In this document: in pieces, positions 1 through 8,887 of the stretch
Numbering within the stretch: position 1 is the stretch's first letter
How the letters are laid out: every line of letters begins with the position of its first letter
Assembly: GCF_003390845.1 (NCBI RefSeq)
Contig: NZ_QMEK01000003.1
Location: forward strand, 248,001 to 312,000
Origin: Tropicimonas sp. IMCC34043
GTDB lineage: Bacteria > Pseudomonadota > Alphaproteobacteria > Rhodobacterales > Rhodobacteraceae
Direction: 5' to 3'
Length of the DNA stretch: 64,000 nucleotides
Made by a program: the position numbers and the translations under genes
The notes under the pieces: generated by a model
What the model saw: the letters and a program-made list of their open reading frames with translations, nothing else
Told to the model about the DNA's origin: nothing
Databases searched by the model: none

Positions 1-468
1 TGCCGGCCGCGGCTGATCATCGCCGACGAACCGACAACTGCGCTCGACGTTACGGTGCAGGCGCAGATCATGGATCTGCTGCGCGACATTCGCTATGAAT
101 TCAACACCGCGATGATACTGATCACCCACGATCTGGGCATTGTCGCGGGGTCTTGCGAGCGGACCATGGTGATGTATGGCGGCCGCATCATGGAGCGCGG
201 CACGACGGCCGAGATCTTCGCCGCCCCGACCCATCCCTATACGCTTGGCCTGCTCGATGCGGTGCCGCGGCTCGACCGCCGCGAGGATGTCCTGCCGACC
301 ATTCCGGGCGAGCCGCCCGACATGCTGCGCGCCGTCACGGGCTGCCCGTTCGAGCCGCGCTGCCCGCTGGCGTTCGAGCGTTGCATCAGTGTTGTTCCGC
401 CGCTGGAGCGGCTGGGCGAGACCCGCGTACGCGCGTGTCACCGCAATCCCGAGGAGGTCGTGCGATGA
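1..468 (+). CDS. Peptide/nickel-type ABC transporter ATPase, DppD-like (5' end outside window)
   Basis: This is the C-terminal 155 residues of an ATPase that powers a dipeptide/oligopeptide importer at the inner membrane. The visible part has Walker B ([12 protein letters not shown]), the H-loop (LITHDL) and the C-terminal oligopeptide-family extension with HPYTLGLLDAVPRLD. That extension carries the cysteine cluster CPFEPRCPLAFERC, which is typical of DppD/OppD proteins. The frame is open to the first base of the window, so the start and Walker A lie upstream. Its stop overlaps the start of the next ATPase by 4 bases, as usual for dppD-dppF pairs. The substrate cannot be read from an ATPase; the permeases and binding protein are presumably upstream. 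Confidence 0.9.
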   Translation, partial: CRPRLIIADEPTTALDVTVQAQIMDLLRDIRYEFNTAMILITHDLGIVAGSCERTMVMYGGRIMERGTTAEIFAAPTHPYTLGLLDAVPRLDRREDVLPTIPGEPPDMLRAVTGCPFEPRCPLAFERCISVVPPLERLGETRVRACHRNPEEVVR

Positions 469-1475
469 CCGACGCCCCGCTTTTGCAGGTCGAGGACCTG
501 CAGGTCACCTTCGACGTGCGCCCCCGCGGCGCCTGGCCCTGGACACCCTCGCTGAAGCTGCATGCCGTCGGCGGCGTCAGCTTTACCCTCGAAAAGGGCG
601 AGACGCTGGGGATCGTCGGCGAATCCGGGTCGGGCAAGTCGACGGTCGCCCGAGCCATCGTCAACACGATCCCGGCCAGCGGCGGGCGGATCCTGTGGAA
701 GGGGCAGGAACTGCTGAAGATGGGCACGTCCGAGCGGCGGCGCCACCGGCAGGCGGTCCAGATGGTGTTTCAGGACCCGTTGGCGGCGCTGAACCCGCGC
801 ATGAAAGTGGGCGAGATCATCGCCGAACCGCTGATCACCCACCACCCCGAGACCCCGAAGGCCGAGGTCAAGGCGCGGGTGGGAGAATTGATGGAGCGGG
901 TCGGTCTGTTGGCGAACCAGATCAACCGCTATCCGCACGAGTTTTCGGGCGGCCAGTGCCAGCGCATCGGCATCGCCCGCGCGCTGATCCTGAACCCCGA
1001 ACTGGTGATCTGCGACGAGCCGGTCTCGGCGCTCGATGTGTCGGTGCAGGCGCAGGTGATCAACCTGCTCAGCGAATTGCAGCGCGACCTCGGGATTTCG
1101 CTGGTGTTCATCGCCCATGACCTGAGCGTGGTGAAACATATCTCGGACCGGATCCTGGTGATGTATCTCGGCCGTGTGATGGAGACCGCGGGGGCAGACG
1201 AGTTGATCGACCATCCCGTGCATCCCTATACCCGCTCGCTGGTCTCGGCGGTGCCGATCCCCGACCCGGTGGTGGAACTGGCGCGGGTCCGCCCGGTGCT
1301 GGAGGGCGATCTGCCCTCACCGCTGAATCCGCCCTCGGGCTGCGTGTTCCGCACCCGCTGTCCGCTGGCGCAGCCCTCCTGTGCCGAAGGTTTACCACCG
1401 ATGTTGCAGGTCGGGCCGGGCCATGCCTCGGCCTGCCCGATCACCGCCGAAGAAGGGGTCGCCGCCACCGCCTGA
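465..1475 (+). CDS. Peptide-type ABC transporter ATPase, DppF-like
   Basis: Second ATPase of the importer whose DppD-like partner precedes it; 336 aa, normal for DppF. Walker [10 protein letters not shown] lies at about residues 52-60, Walker B is LVICDEPVSALD, and the C-terminal extension ends with GCVFRTRCPLAQPSC. The signature motif reads FSGGQCQRIGIARAL, with Cys where most family members have Arg. The ATG overlaps the TGA of the upstream gene (ATGA), so translation is probably coupled. A longer open frame upstream of this ATG is only the shadow of the preceding gene. No clear terminator follows before the next gene 96 bases on. Confidence 0.92.
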   Translation: MTDAPLLQVEDLQVTFDVRPRGAWPWTPSLKLHAVGGVSFTLEKGETLGIVGESGSGKSTVARAIVNTIPASGGRILWKGQELLKMGTSERRRHRQAVQMVFQDPLAALNPRMKVGEIIAEPLITHHPETPKAEVKARVGELMERVGLLANQINRYPHEFSGGQCQRIGIARALILNPELVICDEPVSALDVSVQAQVINLLSELQRDLGISLVFIAHDLSVVKHISDRILVMYLGRVMETAGADELIDHPVHPYTRSLVSAVPIPDPVVELARVRPVLEGDLPSPLNPPSGCVFRTRCPLAQPSCAEGLPPMLQVGPGHASACPITAEEGVAATA

Positions 1476-1571
1476 GGTGACGGACGCGCCCTTGACCCAT
1501 GTCATGGCAGCGCTGGGCAGACCCGGCCTAGGGTGGGAAAGCCGGCGTGTGTCCTTCCGAAAGGCCCGATC

Positions 1572-2276
1572 ATGCAGTTTTCGATCCCCGCTGTCGTCCT
1601 TTTCGCCGTCGCGGCGGCAACGGCGGCCATTGCCGGCCCCGTCTCGGACTTTGAAACCGCGTTCCGGCAGATGTACGGCGACTATCGGGCGGCGCTGTTT
1701 CTGACCAATACCGGCCAACAGGCCGAGTCCGCGGGCGCGATGGCATCGCTCGACACGAAGTTTGCCGACCTGCGCGCACGTTACGGCAGCACGCCACCGC
1801 CGCAATATGCCGACGACGCGCAATGGGACGCGACGCTGAGCGAAGTGCAGGCGATTGTTGCCAAGGCGACCGAAGAGGTTGACGCAGGTGCGCTGCCCGA
1901 AGCGCACGAGACCCTGGAAGAGGTTCGCGGCCTGTTCGGTGCGCTGCACCAGCGCAACGGGGTCCAGACCTTCTCGGACCGCATGAACGCCTACCACGCC
2001 CAGATGGAAAAGGTGCTGGGAACCGACATGGCCACGACCGACATCGGGCAACTGCGCGAGGAAGCGGCCGTGCTCGACTATCTCGCCCGCGAGATCATTG
2101 CCAATCCGCCGTCCGATGCCACAGGCAACGCCGCCTTCGCGGCGCTGTCTGCCGACCTCGAGGCCTCGGTGGCGGCCTTTCTGACCGCGACCCGAAGCGG
2201 TGACATGGCAGAGGTCAGGGCGGCGGCTGCGACCCTGAAGAAGCCCTATTCCAAACTGTTCCTCAAGTTCGGCTGA
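1572..2276 (+). CDS. Exported helical protein of unknown function
   Basis: I do not recognise this 234-aa protein. It begins with a good signal peptide (hydrophobic residues 4-20, likely cleaved near AIA-GP), so it should be periplasmic. The rest looks largely alpha-helical and soluble, rich in Ala, Glu and Leu. It has no cysteines in a CxxCH heme motif, no lipobox and no further membrane span. The ATG at 1572 was chosen over an upstream in-frame start at 1533 because the signal peptide begins there and AAAGG sits 8 bases before it. It stands between an ABC transporter end and the pqi genes and may be a single-gene unit. Confidence 0.72.
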   Translation: MQFSIPAVVLFAVAAATAAIAGPVSDFETAFRQMYGDYRAALFLTNTGQQAESAGAMASLDTKFADLRARYGSTPPPQYADDAQWDATLSEVQAIVAKATEEVDAGALPEAHETLEEVRGLFGALHQRNGVQTFSDRMNAYHAQMEKVLGTDMATTDIGQLREEAAVLDYLAREIIANPPSDATGNAAFAALSADLEASVAAFLTATRSGDMAEVRAAAATLKKPYSKLFLKFG

Positions 2277-2388
2277 GCGATCTTGCCTGCATTCCGTGCC
2301 AGCCACGCCACCGCTGGACGCACCCGGACCATTGCGCGTACTTCCCCGACTGATAGGGTGCACGGCGAACAAGTGCAGCGAGACCTCC

Positions 2389-3087
2389 GTGGCCACACCC
2401 GACCTGACAGACGGCGAGCTTGAGCAGCTGATCGCCTGCCCGTCCTGCGACGCGCTGTACCGTGCGGTCTCGCCCGGCGTTGGCGCGCGTGCGACCTGCG
2501 AGCGGTGCCACCACGTGCTGATCACGCCAATCGCGGGTGCGGCGCTGCAGATCGTGGCGCTGGCGCTGACCATTCTGGTGCTGCTGACGGCGGCGGTCTT
2601 CACCCCCTTCCTGTCGATCGAGGCCAACGGTCTGAAGCATTCGGTGTCGATCTTCGATGCGACGCTGGCGTTTGCCCAGGTCAACATGATCGGCCTGACC
2701 GTTCTGGTGACCACGCTGATCGTGGTGGTGCCGCTGCTGAGGATGCTGCTGCTTCTGTTCGTGCTGGTGCCGATGCTGTTGAAGCGGCCGCCTTTTGACG
2801 GGGCGGGGCTGGCATTCCGCTGGAGCGAGGATCTGCGGCCGTGGTCGATGGCCGAAATCTTCGTGCTTGGGGTCGGGGTCGCGCTGGTCAAGATCGCCAA
2901 CCTTGCCCATGTCGAGATCGGCACCGCGTTCTGGCTGTTTGCAGCCCTGGTGGTGGTAACCGTGTTCCAGGACCGGTTCCTCTGCCGCTGGACGATCTGG
3001 GGGGCGCTCGAATCGGGGCATCTGGCGCCCGAGGAATACGCGCGGCGCGGCGCGGCGCGGCAACCGGCGGGTCCCGAACATGGCTGA
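2389..3087 (+). CDS. pqiA: PqiA-like inner-membrane protein, N-terminal half gene
   Basis: Membrane partner of the PqiABC intermembrane lipid-transport system. This 232-aa protein starts with a zinc-ribbon-like pair, CPSC at 17-20 and CERC at 37-40, followed by about four hydrophobic spans. That is one of the two repeated modules of classic PqiA, which is about 417 aa in E. coli. The GTG at 2389 places the CxxC pair near the N terminus, as in the family; an upstream in-frame GTG at 2296 would add an unsupported 31-residue tail. The next gene carries the second module and overlaps by 8 bases, so pqiA is split into two half genes here. Known for the family: works with PqiB and PqiC; the role of PqiA itself is not settled. 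Confidence 0.85.
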   Translation: MATPDLTDGELEQLIACPSCDALYRAVSPGVGARATCERCHHVLITPIAGAALQIVALALTILVLLTAAVFTPFLSIEANGLKHSVSIFDATLAFAQVNMIGLTVLVTTLIVVVPLLRMLLLLFVLVPMLLKRPPFDGAGLAFRWSEDLRPWSMAEIFVLGVGVALVKIANLAHVEIGTAFWLFAALVVVTVFQDRFLCRWTIWGALESGHLAPEEYARRGAARQPAGPEHG

Positions 3088-3733
3088 CGTGCAAGCCGAG
3101 CCCCGGCAGTGCCTGACTGCGCGCCAGGCCGGGCTGGTGGCCTGCACACATTGCGCGCGGGTCTGGCCCCTGGGCACCGAGACCTGCGGCCGTTGCGGCA
3201 AGCGCCTTCAGTCGCGCGATACCCACAGCATGAGCCGGGTCTGGGCCTGGTGGGTGGTCGGGCTGATCTGTTACATCCCGGCCAATCTTTTCCCGATGCT
3301 GAAGACGACCCTGCTGGCCAAGACCGCCGGCTCGACCATCGTCGGCGGCGCGGTCGAACTGATGGCGCATGGCGATATCCCGGTGGCGCTGGTGATCCTG
3401 ACCGCCTCGGTCGCGATCCCGATGGGAAAGTTCGTTGCTGTCGCCTATCTGGCGCTGTCGGTCCAGCATGGCTGGACCCATGATCTGCTGCGGCGGATGC
3501 AATTGTACGAAGTCGTGGAATTCGTCGGCCGCTGGTCGATGATCGACGTTTTCGTCGTCGCCGTGCTGTCGGCGCTGGTTCAATTGTCGGTGGTCGTGTC
3601 GATCCACCCCGGACCTGCGGCCGTCACCTTCGCGCTTTCGGTGGTCTTCACCATGTTGTCGGCGCGATCCTTCGATAGCCGGATGATCTGGGACAGCCTG
3701 GACGCCAAACCCCTTGAGGCAAGCAAAACGTGA
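3080..3733 (+). CDS. pqiA: PqiA-like inner-membrane protein, C-terminal half gene
   Basis: Second PqiA module as a separate 217-aa protein. It carries CTHC at residues 22-25 and CGRC at 36-39, then four predicted membrane segments, including WAWWVVGLICYIPANLFPML, which resembles the conserved PqiA stretch. It overlaps the first half gene by 8 bases in another frame, so this is a true gene split rather than a sequencing frameshift inside one frame. Its TGA overlaps the GTG start of pqiB (GTGA). The two halves presumably assemble side by side in the membrane. Confidence 0.87.
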   Translation: MADVQAEPRQCLTARQAGLVACTHCARVWPLGTETCGRCGKRLQSRDTHSMSRVWAWWVVGLICYIPANLFPMLKTTLLAKTAGSTIVGGAVELMAHGDIPVALVILTASVAIPMGKFVAVAYLALSVQHGWTHDLLRRMQLYEVVEFVGRWSMIDVFVVAVLSALVQLSVVVSIHPGPAAVTFALSVVFTMLSARSFDSRMIWDSLDAKPLEASKT

Positions 3734-6126
3734 CCGACCAGATCCCCCCCGCCCATATCGAACCCGCGCGGCAAAGCCTGATGGACCGGGTCTCGATCGT
3801 CTGGGTGATCCCGGTCGCGGCGCTGCTGATCGCACTTGGCATTGCCTGGCACAGCTATTCCCAGCGCGGTGCGATGATCGAAATCAGCTTCGATAATGCC
3901 TCGGGCATCGTCGCGGGGCAGACCGAATTGCGCTATCGCGAGGTCTCGGTCGGGCTGGTCGAGGACGTCACCTTTTCGGAAGACCTGACCCAGGTGATCG
4001 CCCATGTCCGTGTGGACAAGGATATCGAGGATTTCGTCGATTCAGATTCCGTGTTCTGGGTGGTCAGCCCCGAGGTCTCGCTGCGCGGCGTGACCGGGCT
4101 CAACACCGTGCTGAGCGGGGTCTATATCGAAGGCAGCTGGAACAGCGTTCCGGGCGGGCTGCACCGAAAATTCCAGGGGCTGGCCAACACCCCCCTGGCG
4201 CCACCCGACCAGACGGGCACGCGGATCGTGCTGACGACCAATACCGGGCGCGGGCTGAAAGAGGGCACCTCGATCATGTTCAAGGGGCTGGAGGTCGGGC
4301 GTGTGGGCCGGCCGCAGCTTTCGCCCGACGGCATCTCGGTTCTGGCCGACGCCTTTGTCGCCGCCCCCCACGACAAGCTGCTGACCAGCCGGACCCGGTT
4401 CTGGGATACCTCGGGTTTCTCGCTGTCGATCGGTCCGGGCGGCGCCTCGCTCGATTTCGAGAGCCTGAGTTCGATCGTGACCGGTGGCGTCAGCTTCGAG
4501 ACGCTGGTCTCGGGCGGCGTCCCTGTTCAGGACGGCCAGACATTTTCGGTGTTCAACAACCGCGAGGACGCGCAAGGCAGCCTGTTTGAAAGCGCCGATG
4601 GCGGGCGCGGCACGGTGCGGCTGTCCGTGGTGTTCGACGAAAACATAACCGGTCTGAAGGTCGGGGCCCCAGTGATGCTGAGCGGGCTCGAGATCGGCAA
4701 GGTCGAAAGTGTGACCGGCGCCGTCGATCCCGAGCTTTTCGGCGACGAGAGGGTGCGTCTGGTTGTGGTGATTTCGATCGAACTCGATCAGATCGCCATG
4801 GGGTCCGACGCCGTCACGGAAGACCAGGAGGTGATCGATTTCCTCGAACAGCGGGTGGACGAGGGGCTCCGCGCGCAACTCTCGCGGGCCTCGCTGCTGA
4901 CCGGCGGGCTCAGGATCGACCTCGTTGAGGTGCCCGATGCACCCGCCGCGCAGTTCCTGCGCGATGCCAGTCCCTATCCGATCCTGCCGAGTATTCCGGC
5001 CGAGATCTCGGGCGTCGCCTCGTCGGCCGAGGGGCTGATCAAGCGGGTCACCGACCTGCCGATCGAGGATATCTTGCAGTCGGCCAAGCGGCTTCTCGAC
5101 AACGCCGCAAATCTGGTGGCAAGCCCCGATCTGCAACAGACCCCGGCCGAGTTGCGCGGGCTGGTCACCGACCTGCGCACGCTGGTCGGCAGCGCCCAGT
5201 TCCAGGCGTTGCCGGGGCAGATCGATACCATCGCAGGCACGCTCGAAACGCTGCTGTCCGATCTGCAAGACAGCAACGGCGTGCAGAAGCTTGTGACGGC
5301 GGTCGAGAAAGCCGGCCAGGCGGCCGGCGATGTCGGCACCGCCTTTACCACCATGCCGCAGCTGATCGACGAGATCACGGCTGTCGCGGCCAAGGCAAAT
5401 GCGCTCGACTTCGACGCCCTGTTGAACCAGGTGACGGGGCTGGCCGACAGCGCGAGGAGCGTGCTTGACGACGATGCCACCCGTGCCCTGCCGCAAAACC
5501 TGTCGAGCGCGCTCGCGCAGGTGACGGACGCGGCCGAAAAGGTAACGGTGTTGATGCAGGAGGCCCAGGATGCCGGGACCGTCGCCACTGTCAGCGAGGC
5601 GGTGGCCTCTGCGGGCAAGGCGGCCGATGATGTAAGCGCCGCCTTCGACGGGGTGCCAGAACTGATCCAGAGCGCCGATGCAATCGTTGCCAAGGTCGAG
5701 GCGATGGATCTCGACCGGCTGGCTGCCTCGGTCAACGACCTTGTCGACTCGGCCAATGCCCTGATCGGCACCGACGACGCGAAGGCGCTGCCTGCCAGCG
5801 TGAACGCGGCGCTCGACGAGGTCTCGGCCGCGCTCGCGGAACTGCGGGAGGGCGGCACCGTCACCAACGTGAACGAGGCCCTGGCCGCGACCCGCGAGGC
5901 CGCCGACGCGGTAGCCTCGGCCACGAACGACCTGCCGGCGCTGGTCGCGCAGGCCGAGGCGGTGCTGCGGACGGCACAGCAAACGCTGGCCGGCCTGTCC
6001 GACACCGGGGCGCTGAACCGCGAGGCCCGCGAGGCACTGCGGCAGGTCAGCCGGGCTGCGGACTCGGTCAGTTCGCTGGCGCGGATGCTCGAACGAAAGC
6101 CCAATGCGCTGCTGACCGGGCGGTGA
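3730..6126 (+). CDS. pqiB: PqiB, multi-MCE-domain intermembrane transport protein with long helical tail
   Basis: PqiB forms a stacked-ring and needle tunnel that spans the periplasm for lipid traffic. This copy has 798 aa, against about 546 in E. coli. A single membrane span at residues 18-38 anchors it. Three MCE domains follow, beginning near residues 50, 155 and 295 (FDNASGIVAGQTELRYR, GRGLKEGTSIMFKGLEVG, ENITGLKVGAPVMLSGLEIG). The remaining 370 or so residues are a heptad-like Ala/Leu/Val helical tail. The tail contains at least two copies of a roughly 110-residue unit marked by recurring ALP, AGTV/GGTV, AxAKxxAMD/ALD and LxDSA. The GTG start overlaps the pqiA stop. A longer needle is the likely consequence. 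Confidence 0.9.
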   Translation: MTDQIPPAHIEPARQSLMDRVSIVWVIPVAALLIALGIAWHSYSQRGAMIEISFDNASGIVAGQTELRYREVSVGLVEDVTFSEDLTQVIAHVRVDKDIEDFVDSDSVFWVVSPEVSLRGVTGLNTVLSGVYIEGSWNSVPGGLHRKFQGLANTPLAPPDQTGTRIVLTTNTGRGLKEGTSIMFKGLEVGRVGRPQLSPDGISVLADAFVAAPHDKLLTSRTRFWDTSGFSLSIGPGGASLDFESLSSIVTGGVSFETLVSGGVPVQDGQTFSVFNNREDAQGSLFESADGGRGTVRLSVVFDENITGLKVGAPVMLSGLEIGKVESVTGAVDPELFGDERVRLVVVISIELDQIAMGSDAVTEDQEVIDFLEQRVDEGLRAQLSRASLLTGGLRIDLVEVPDAPAAQFLRDASPYPILPSIPAEISGVASSAEGLIKRVTDLPIEDILQSAKRLLDNAANLVASPDLQQTPAELRGLVTDLRTLVGSAQFQALPGQIDTIAGTLETLLSDLQDSNGVQKLVTAVEKAGQAAGDVGTAFTTMPQLIDEITAVAAKANALDFDALLNQVTGLADSARSVLDDDATRALPQNLSSALAQVTDAAEKVTVLMQEAQDAGTVATVSEAVASAGKAADDVSAAFDGVPELIQSADAIVAKVEAMDLDRLAASVNDLVDSANALIGTDDAKALPASVNAALDEVSAALAELREGGTVTNVNEALAATREAADAVASATNDLPALVAQAEAVLRTAQQTLAGLSDTGALNREAREALRQVSRAADSVSSLARMLERKPNALLTGR

Positions 6127-6298
6127 TCTTGTCGGGGGCGAAACCGTCCGACGGCCCCGGCAACGCGTTGTTGCGGGGCCGCTCAGGCGACCGCTGCAGC
6201 AGTTTTGTCCCACTTGGCTGCGGGTTTCCGCCGCACCCTTGTTACATCCCCTCCGGCAGTTATGCTGCTTGCCGGACTTTCCTGCCAACGGAGCGACC

Positions 6299-6859
6299 AT
6301 GCGCCTTTTCGTTTTCGCCGCCTTCGCAATGACGCTCCTTCTGGGGGCCTGCGGGGCGAAATCGGTGCGTTACGCCGCGCCGCCGGTCGCCTCGGGCGGG
6401 CGCATCGCGATTTCGGTCAGCAAGGTCGAGGTGCGCGAGGTGTCGCTGCCCTCCTACGCCAGGACCGAGGAAATCTGGATCGAAGGCCCCGGCGGATCGC
6501 TGACGTCTGATCGCGGCGCGCTTTGGGCCGACGATCCCGCCCGCGGTCTGACCCAGGAAGTTACCCAGCACCTGGCGGCTGTGACCGGCGCACGGGTTGC
6601 AGCCGAGCCATGGCCGTTCGAGGACCTGCCCGACGCAAGGGTGCATCTGCGGTTCGACAGGATGGTCGCCGGTGTCGACGGCCGGTTCCATCTGTCCGGC
6701 CAGTATTTCGTGGCAAGCCTGACCGGTGGCCGCGACCGTTCCGGCACCTTTGACGTCAGTGCCCCGATTGCGCCCGACAGCGGCACCCCCGGTATTGCCG
6801 CCGCGCGCGCCGCCGCCGCCCGCGATCTGGCCCGGCTGATCGCCAGCCGCGGGATCTGA
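6299..6859 (+). CDS. pqiC: PqiC/YmbA-type outer-membrane lipoprotein
   Basis: 186-aa lipoprotein with signal peptide and lipobox LLLGAC (acylated Cys18). It belongs to the ABC-type transport auxiliary lipoprotein family (PqiC/YmbA, DUF330), whose members attach to the inner leaflet of the outer membrane and dock the PqiB needle. The start at 6299 was chosen because it puts the lipobox at the correct distance; an upstream in-frame start at 6239 would disrupt the signal peptide. It is separated from pqiB by 172 bases in which I see no gene or clear terminator. Order pqiA-pqiA-pqiB-pqiC matches the conserved operon. Confidence 0.85.
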   Translation: MRLFVFAAFAMTLLLGACGAKSVRYAAPPVASGGRIAISVSKVEVREVSLPSYARTEEIWIEGPGGSLTSDRGALWADDPARGLTQEVTQHLAAVTGARVAAEPWPFEDLPDARVHLRFDRMVAGVDGRFHLSGQYFVASLTGGRDRSGTFDVSAPIAPDSGTPGIAAARAAAARDLARLIASRGI

Positions 6860-7120
6860 CGCGCTCTCGGGCGGGCGCAGGGCCGGTCCTGCAGCCTTGA
6901 CCGATTTGACCGGACCGCTGCTGCGTCCGATCCCGCGCCGGTGGCCACAGACCTTTATGGGTCGTTGCACACCCGCCGTCGCACATCGATGCTGACGAGG
7001 CCGGTCGCACCATCAACGCCCGCCGGCTGCATGCCGTCCAGAGCCGCGGCCTCTTTTGTCGTCTGTTCTTTTGGCATACTACTTAGGAAAGCGCAGTTTT
7101 TTCACCCAGTTTGACATCGG

Positions 7121-7849
7121 GTGGCTCAAGAGGGCCAAGGTTATGGGGCAGAAGCATTGAACGGCACCACCGACGAGATCTTCAAGCTTCCCAAGCGTGT
7201 GACGCTTGCTGAAACAATCGCCGATTCAGTTGCCCGTGCGATTGCGACCGGAATTCTGAATCCAGACGAACGAGTTACCGAAGTGGCCCTCGCCGATCGG
7301 ATCGGCGTCAGCCGTGCGCCGATCCGGGAAGCGCTGAAAATTCTTCACGCCCAAGGTATAGTGACCGCGGATTCGAGCCGGGGTTTCCGGGTTGCGGCCT
7401 TTGACGAGGCGACAATCGAGAAGGTGCTTGAGGTCCGGCTTTCGCTCGAGGCGATCCTTTTGCGCGACGCAGTCCTGCACTGGCGCCAATTCGACCCGGC
7501 GGCGACGGAACTGAATGTTCCGATTGCGCGAATGCACGAAGCGGCTGTCAACGGCGACAGGGCCGGGTCGCTGGAAGCCGACCTGAGCTTTCACAAGGCA
7601 ATCGCGGTAGCGTCCCACAACCAGATCGTGGCGACGCTGTGGTCGGCAATTGCGCGCCATGTGATGATCATCTTCAGTATGCGCCAGTATCGGGCCGACG
7701 ATCTGTTTTCGGTCGTGCGCCACCACGAGATGTTTCGCGATTTCATCCGCGAACAGATCAGGTGCGACGCCGACCCGGTCGCGCTGCGCAAGGAACTTGA
7801 GAACCATCTGCTACAAGTCTCGCGGATGCAGCAGTCGCAGGTCGTGTGA
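7121..7849 (+). CDS. GntR-family regulator, FadR/FCD subfamily
   Basis: 242-aa transcription regulator. The N-terminal winged helix spans about residues 30-95 (RIGVSRAPIREALKILHAQG). The C-terminal all-helical FCD ligand domain has metal-site histidines in LSFHKAI, VRHHEMF and ELENHL. Such proteins usually repress catabolic operons and release DNA when the substrate or an intermediate binds. It stands at the edge of the 7.9-34.9 kb catabolic region and probably controls it. Start GTG at 7121 is the longest option; a TTG at 7157 is an alternative. Upstream, TTGTCGTCTGT at 7056-7066 differs by one base from the left part of the palindrome at 19280-19294, so both may be its binding sites. Confidence 0.9.
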   Translation: MAQEGQGYGAEALNGTTDEIFKLPKRVTLAETIADSVARAIATGILNPDERVTEVALADRIGVSRAPIREALKILHAQGIVTADSSRGFRVAAFDEATIEKVLEVRLSLEAILLRDAVLHWRQFDPAATELNVPIARMHEAAVNGDRAGSLEADLSFHKAIAVASHNQIVATLWSAIARHVMIIFSMRQYRADDLFSVVRHHEMFRDFIREQIRCDADPVALRKELENHLLQVSRMQQSQVV

Positions 7850-7877
7850 GCGCCGCAGCGGTCGCCACGCAAGTGTC

Positions 7878-8885
7878 CTAGCCGAACTGCCGGTTCTTGA
7901 CGCAGGCGCTGTAATGCCCCGGTCCGACCTGTTCCAACGGTGGAATGATGCTCGCGCATTCCGGGCCAGCGGAAGGGCAGCGTGATCGAAACACACATCC
8001 AGAGGGCGGGTTGATCGGGCTGGGAATGTCGCCTTGCAGCAGCGTCCGCTGGCGTTTGATTGTCGGGTCCGGCCGCGGCACGGCCGACATCAGCGCCCTG
8101 GTATAGGGGTGGCGCGGTGCGTCATAGAGGGTCTGGGATGGCGCGATCTCCATGATCTTTCCAAGGTACATCACGATCACACGATCCGAGATGTGTTCCA
8201 CGACAGCCAGGTCGTGCGCGATGAACAGCATCGTGAGATTAAGCCGCTGCGTCAGGTCATCCATCAGGTTGATGACCTGCGCCTGCACCGAAACGTCCAG
8301 CGCCGAGACAGGCTCGTCCGCGACAATGAACTCGGGCTCCACGGCGAGGGCGCGGGCAATGCCGATCCTTTGCCGCTGTCCGCCGGAAAATTCGTAGGGA
8401 TATCTGTCGATGTAGTCCCCTGACAGGCCAACCTGTTCCAGCAGGGCGACGATCCGGTCCTCGCGGTCGGCGCCGGTGCCGATCCTGTGGATACGCAGGG
8501 CGCGACCGATGGCTTGCCGGATCGTCTCTCGGGGATTCAGGCTCGCATCGGGGTCCTGAAATACGATCTGCATCCGCTTTCTCTGAGCCCGCATCTGCCG
8601 CGGAGTCAACGCCGCGACGTCCTGCCCGTCGAACAGTATCTGGCCCGAGGTCGGCTCGGTCAGGCGCAAGATGGTGCGCCCCACGGTCGTCTTGCCCGAG
8701 CCCGACTCTCCGACCAGACCCACCACTTCGCCCTGAGCGATCTCGAACGAGATGTCGTCAATCGCCTTGACCGCGACCGGCGGCCGTCTGAAAGGGCCTC
8801 CGCCAACCGGGAAGTGCTTTCTCAGGTTGCGCACGCGCAGCAGAGGTTCGCCCGGCGCAGTCTCGGTCCGTTTGTCGTCGAACAT
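7878..8885 (-). CDS. Dpp-type ABC transporter ATPase, DppF-like
   Basis: 335-aa ATPase with Walker A GESGSGKTT, signature FSGGQRQRIGIARAL, Walker B FIVADEPVSALD and a C-terminal GCVFRSRCPSAGPEC cluster. It probably pairs with the DppD-like gene directly upstream and with the binding protein and permeases encoded on the other strand at 28076-31667, which have no ATPase genes of their own. The ATG at 8885 lies two bases after the TGA of the upstream gene. The 144-base extension of the open frame beyond this ATG is the other gene's shadow. It is convergent with the GntR gene, with only 28 bases between their stops. Confidence 0.92.
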   Translation of the reverse strand: MFDDKRTETAPGEPLLRVRNLRKHFPVGGGPFRRPPVAVKAIDDISFEIAQGEVVGLVGESGSGKTTVGRTILRLTEPTSGQILFDGQDVAALTPRQMRAQRKRMQIVFQDPDASLNPRETIRQAIGRALRIHRIGTGADREDRIVALLEQVGLSGDYIDRYPYEFSGGQRQRIGIARALAVEPEFIVADEPVSALDVSVQAQVINLMDDLTQRLNLTMLFIAHDLAVVEHISDRVIVMYLGKIMEIAPSQTLYDAPRHPYTRALMSAVPRPDPTIKRQRTLLQGDIPSPINPPSGCVFRSRCPSAGPECASIIPPLEQVGPGHYSACVKNRQFG

Positions 8886-8887
8886 GG

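Noticed and set aside
4042-6300. A 752-codon open frame antisense to pqiB
   Set aside because: Composition is that of a reverse-frame shadow; the plus strand holds three MCE domains and correct operon overlaps.
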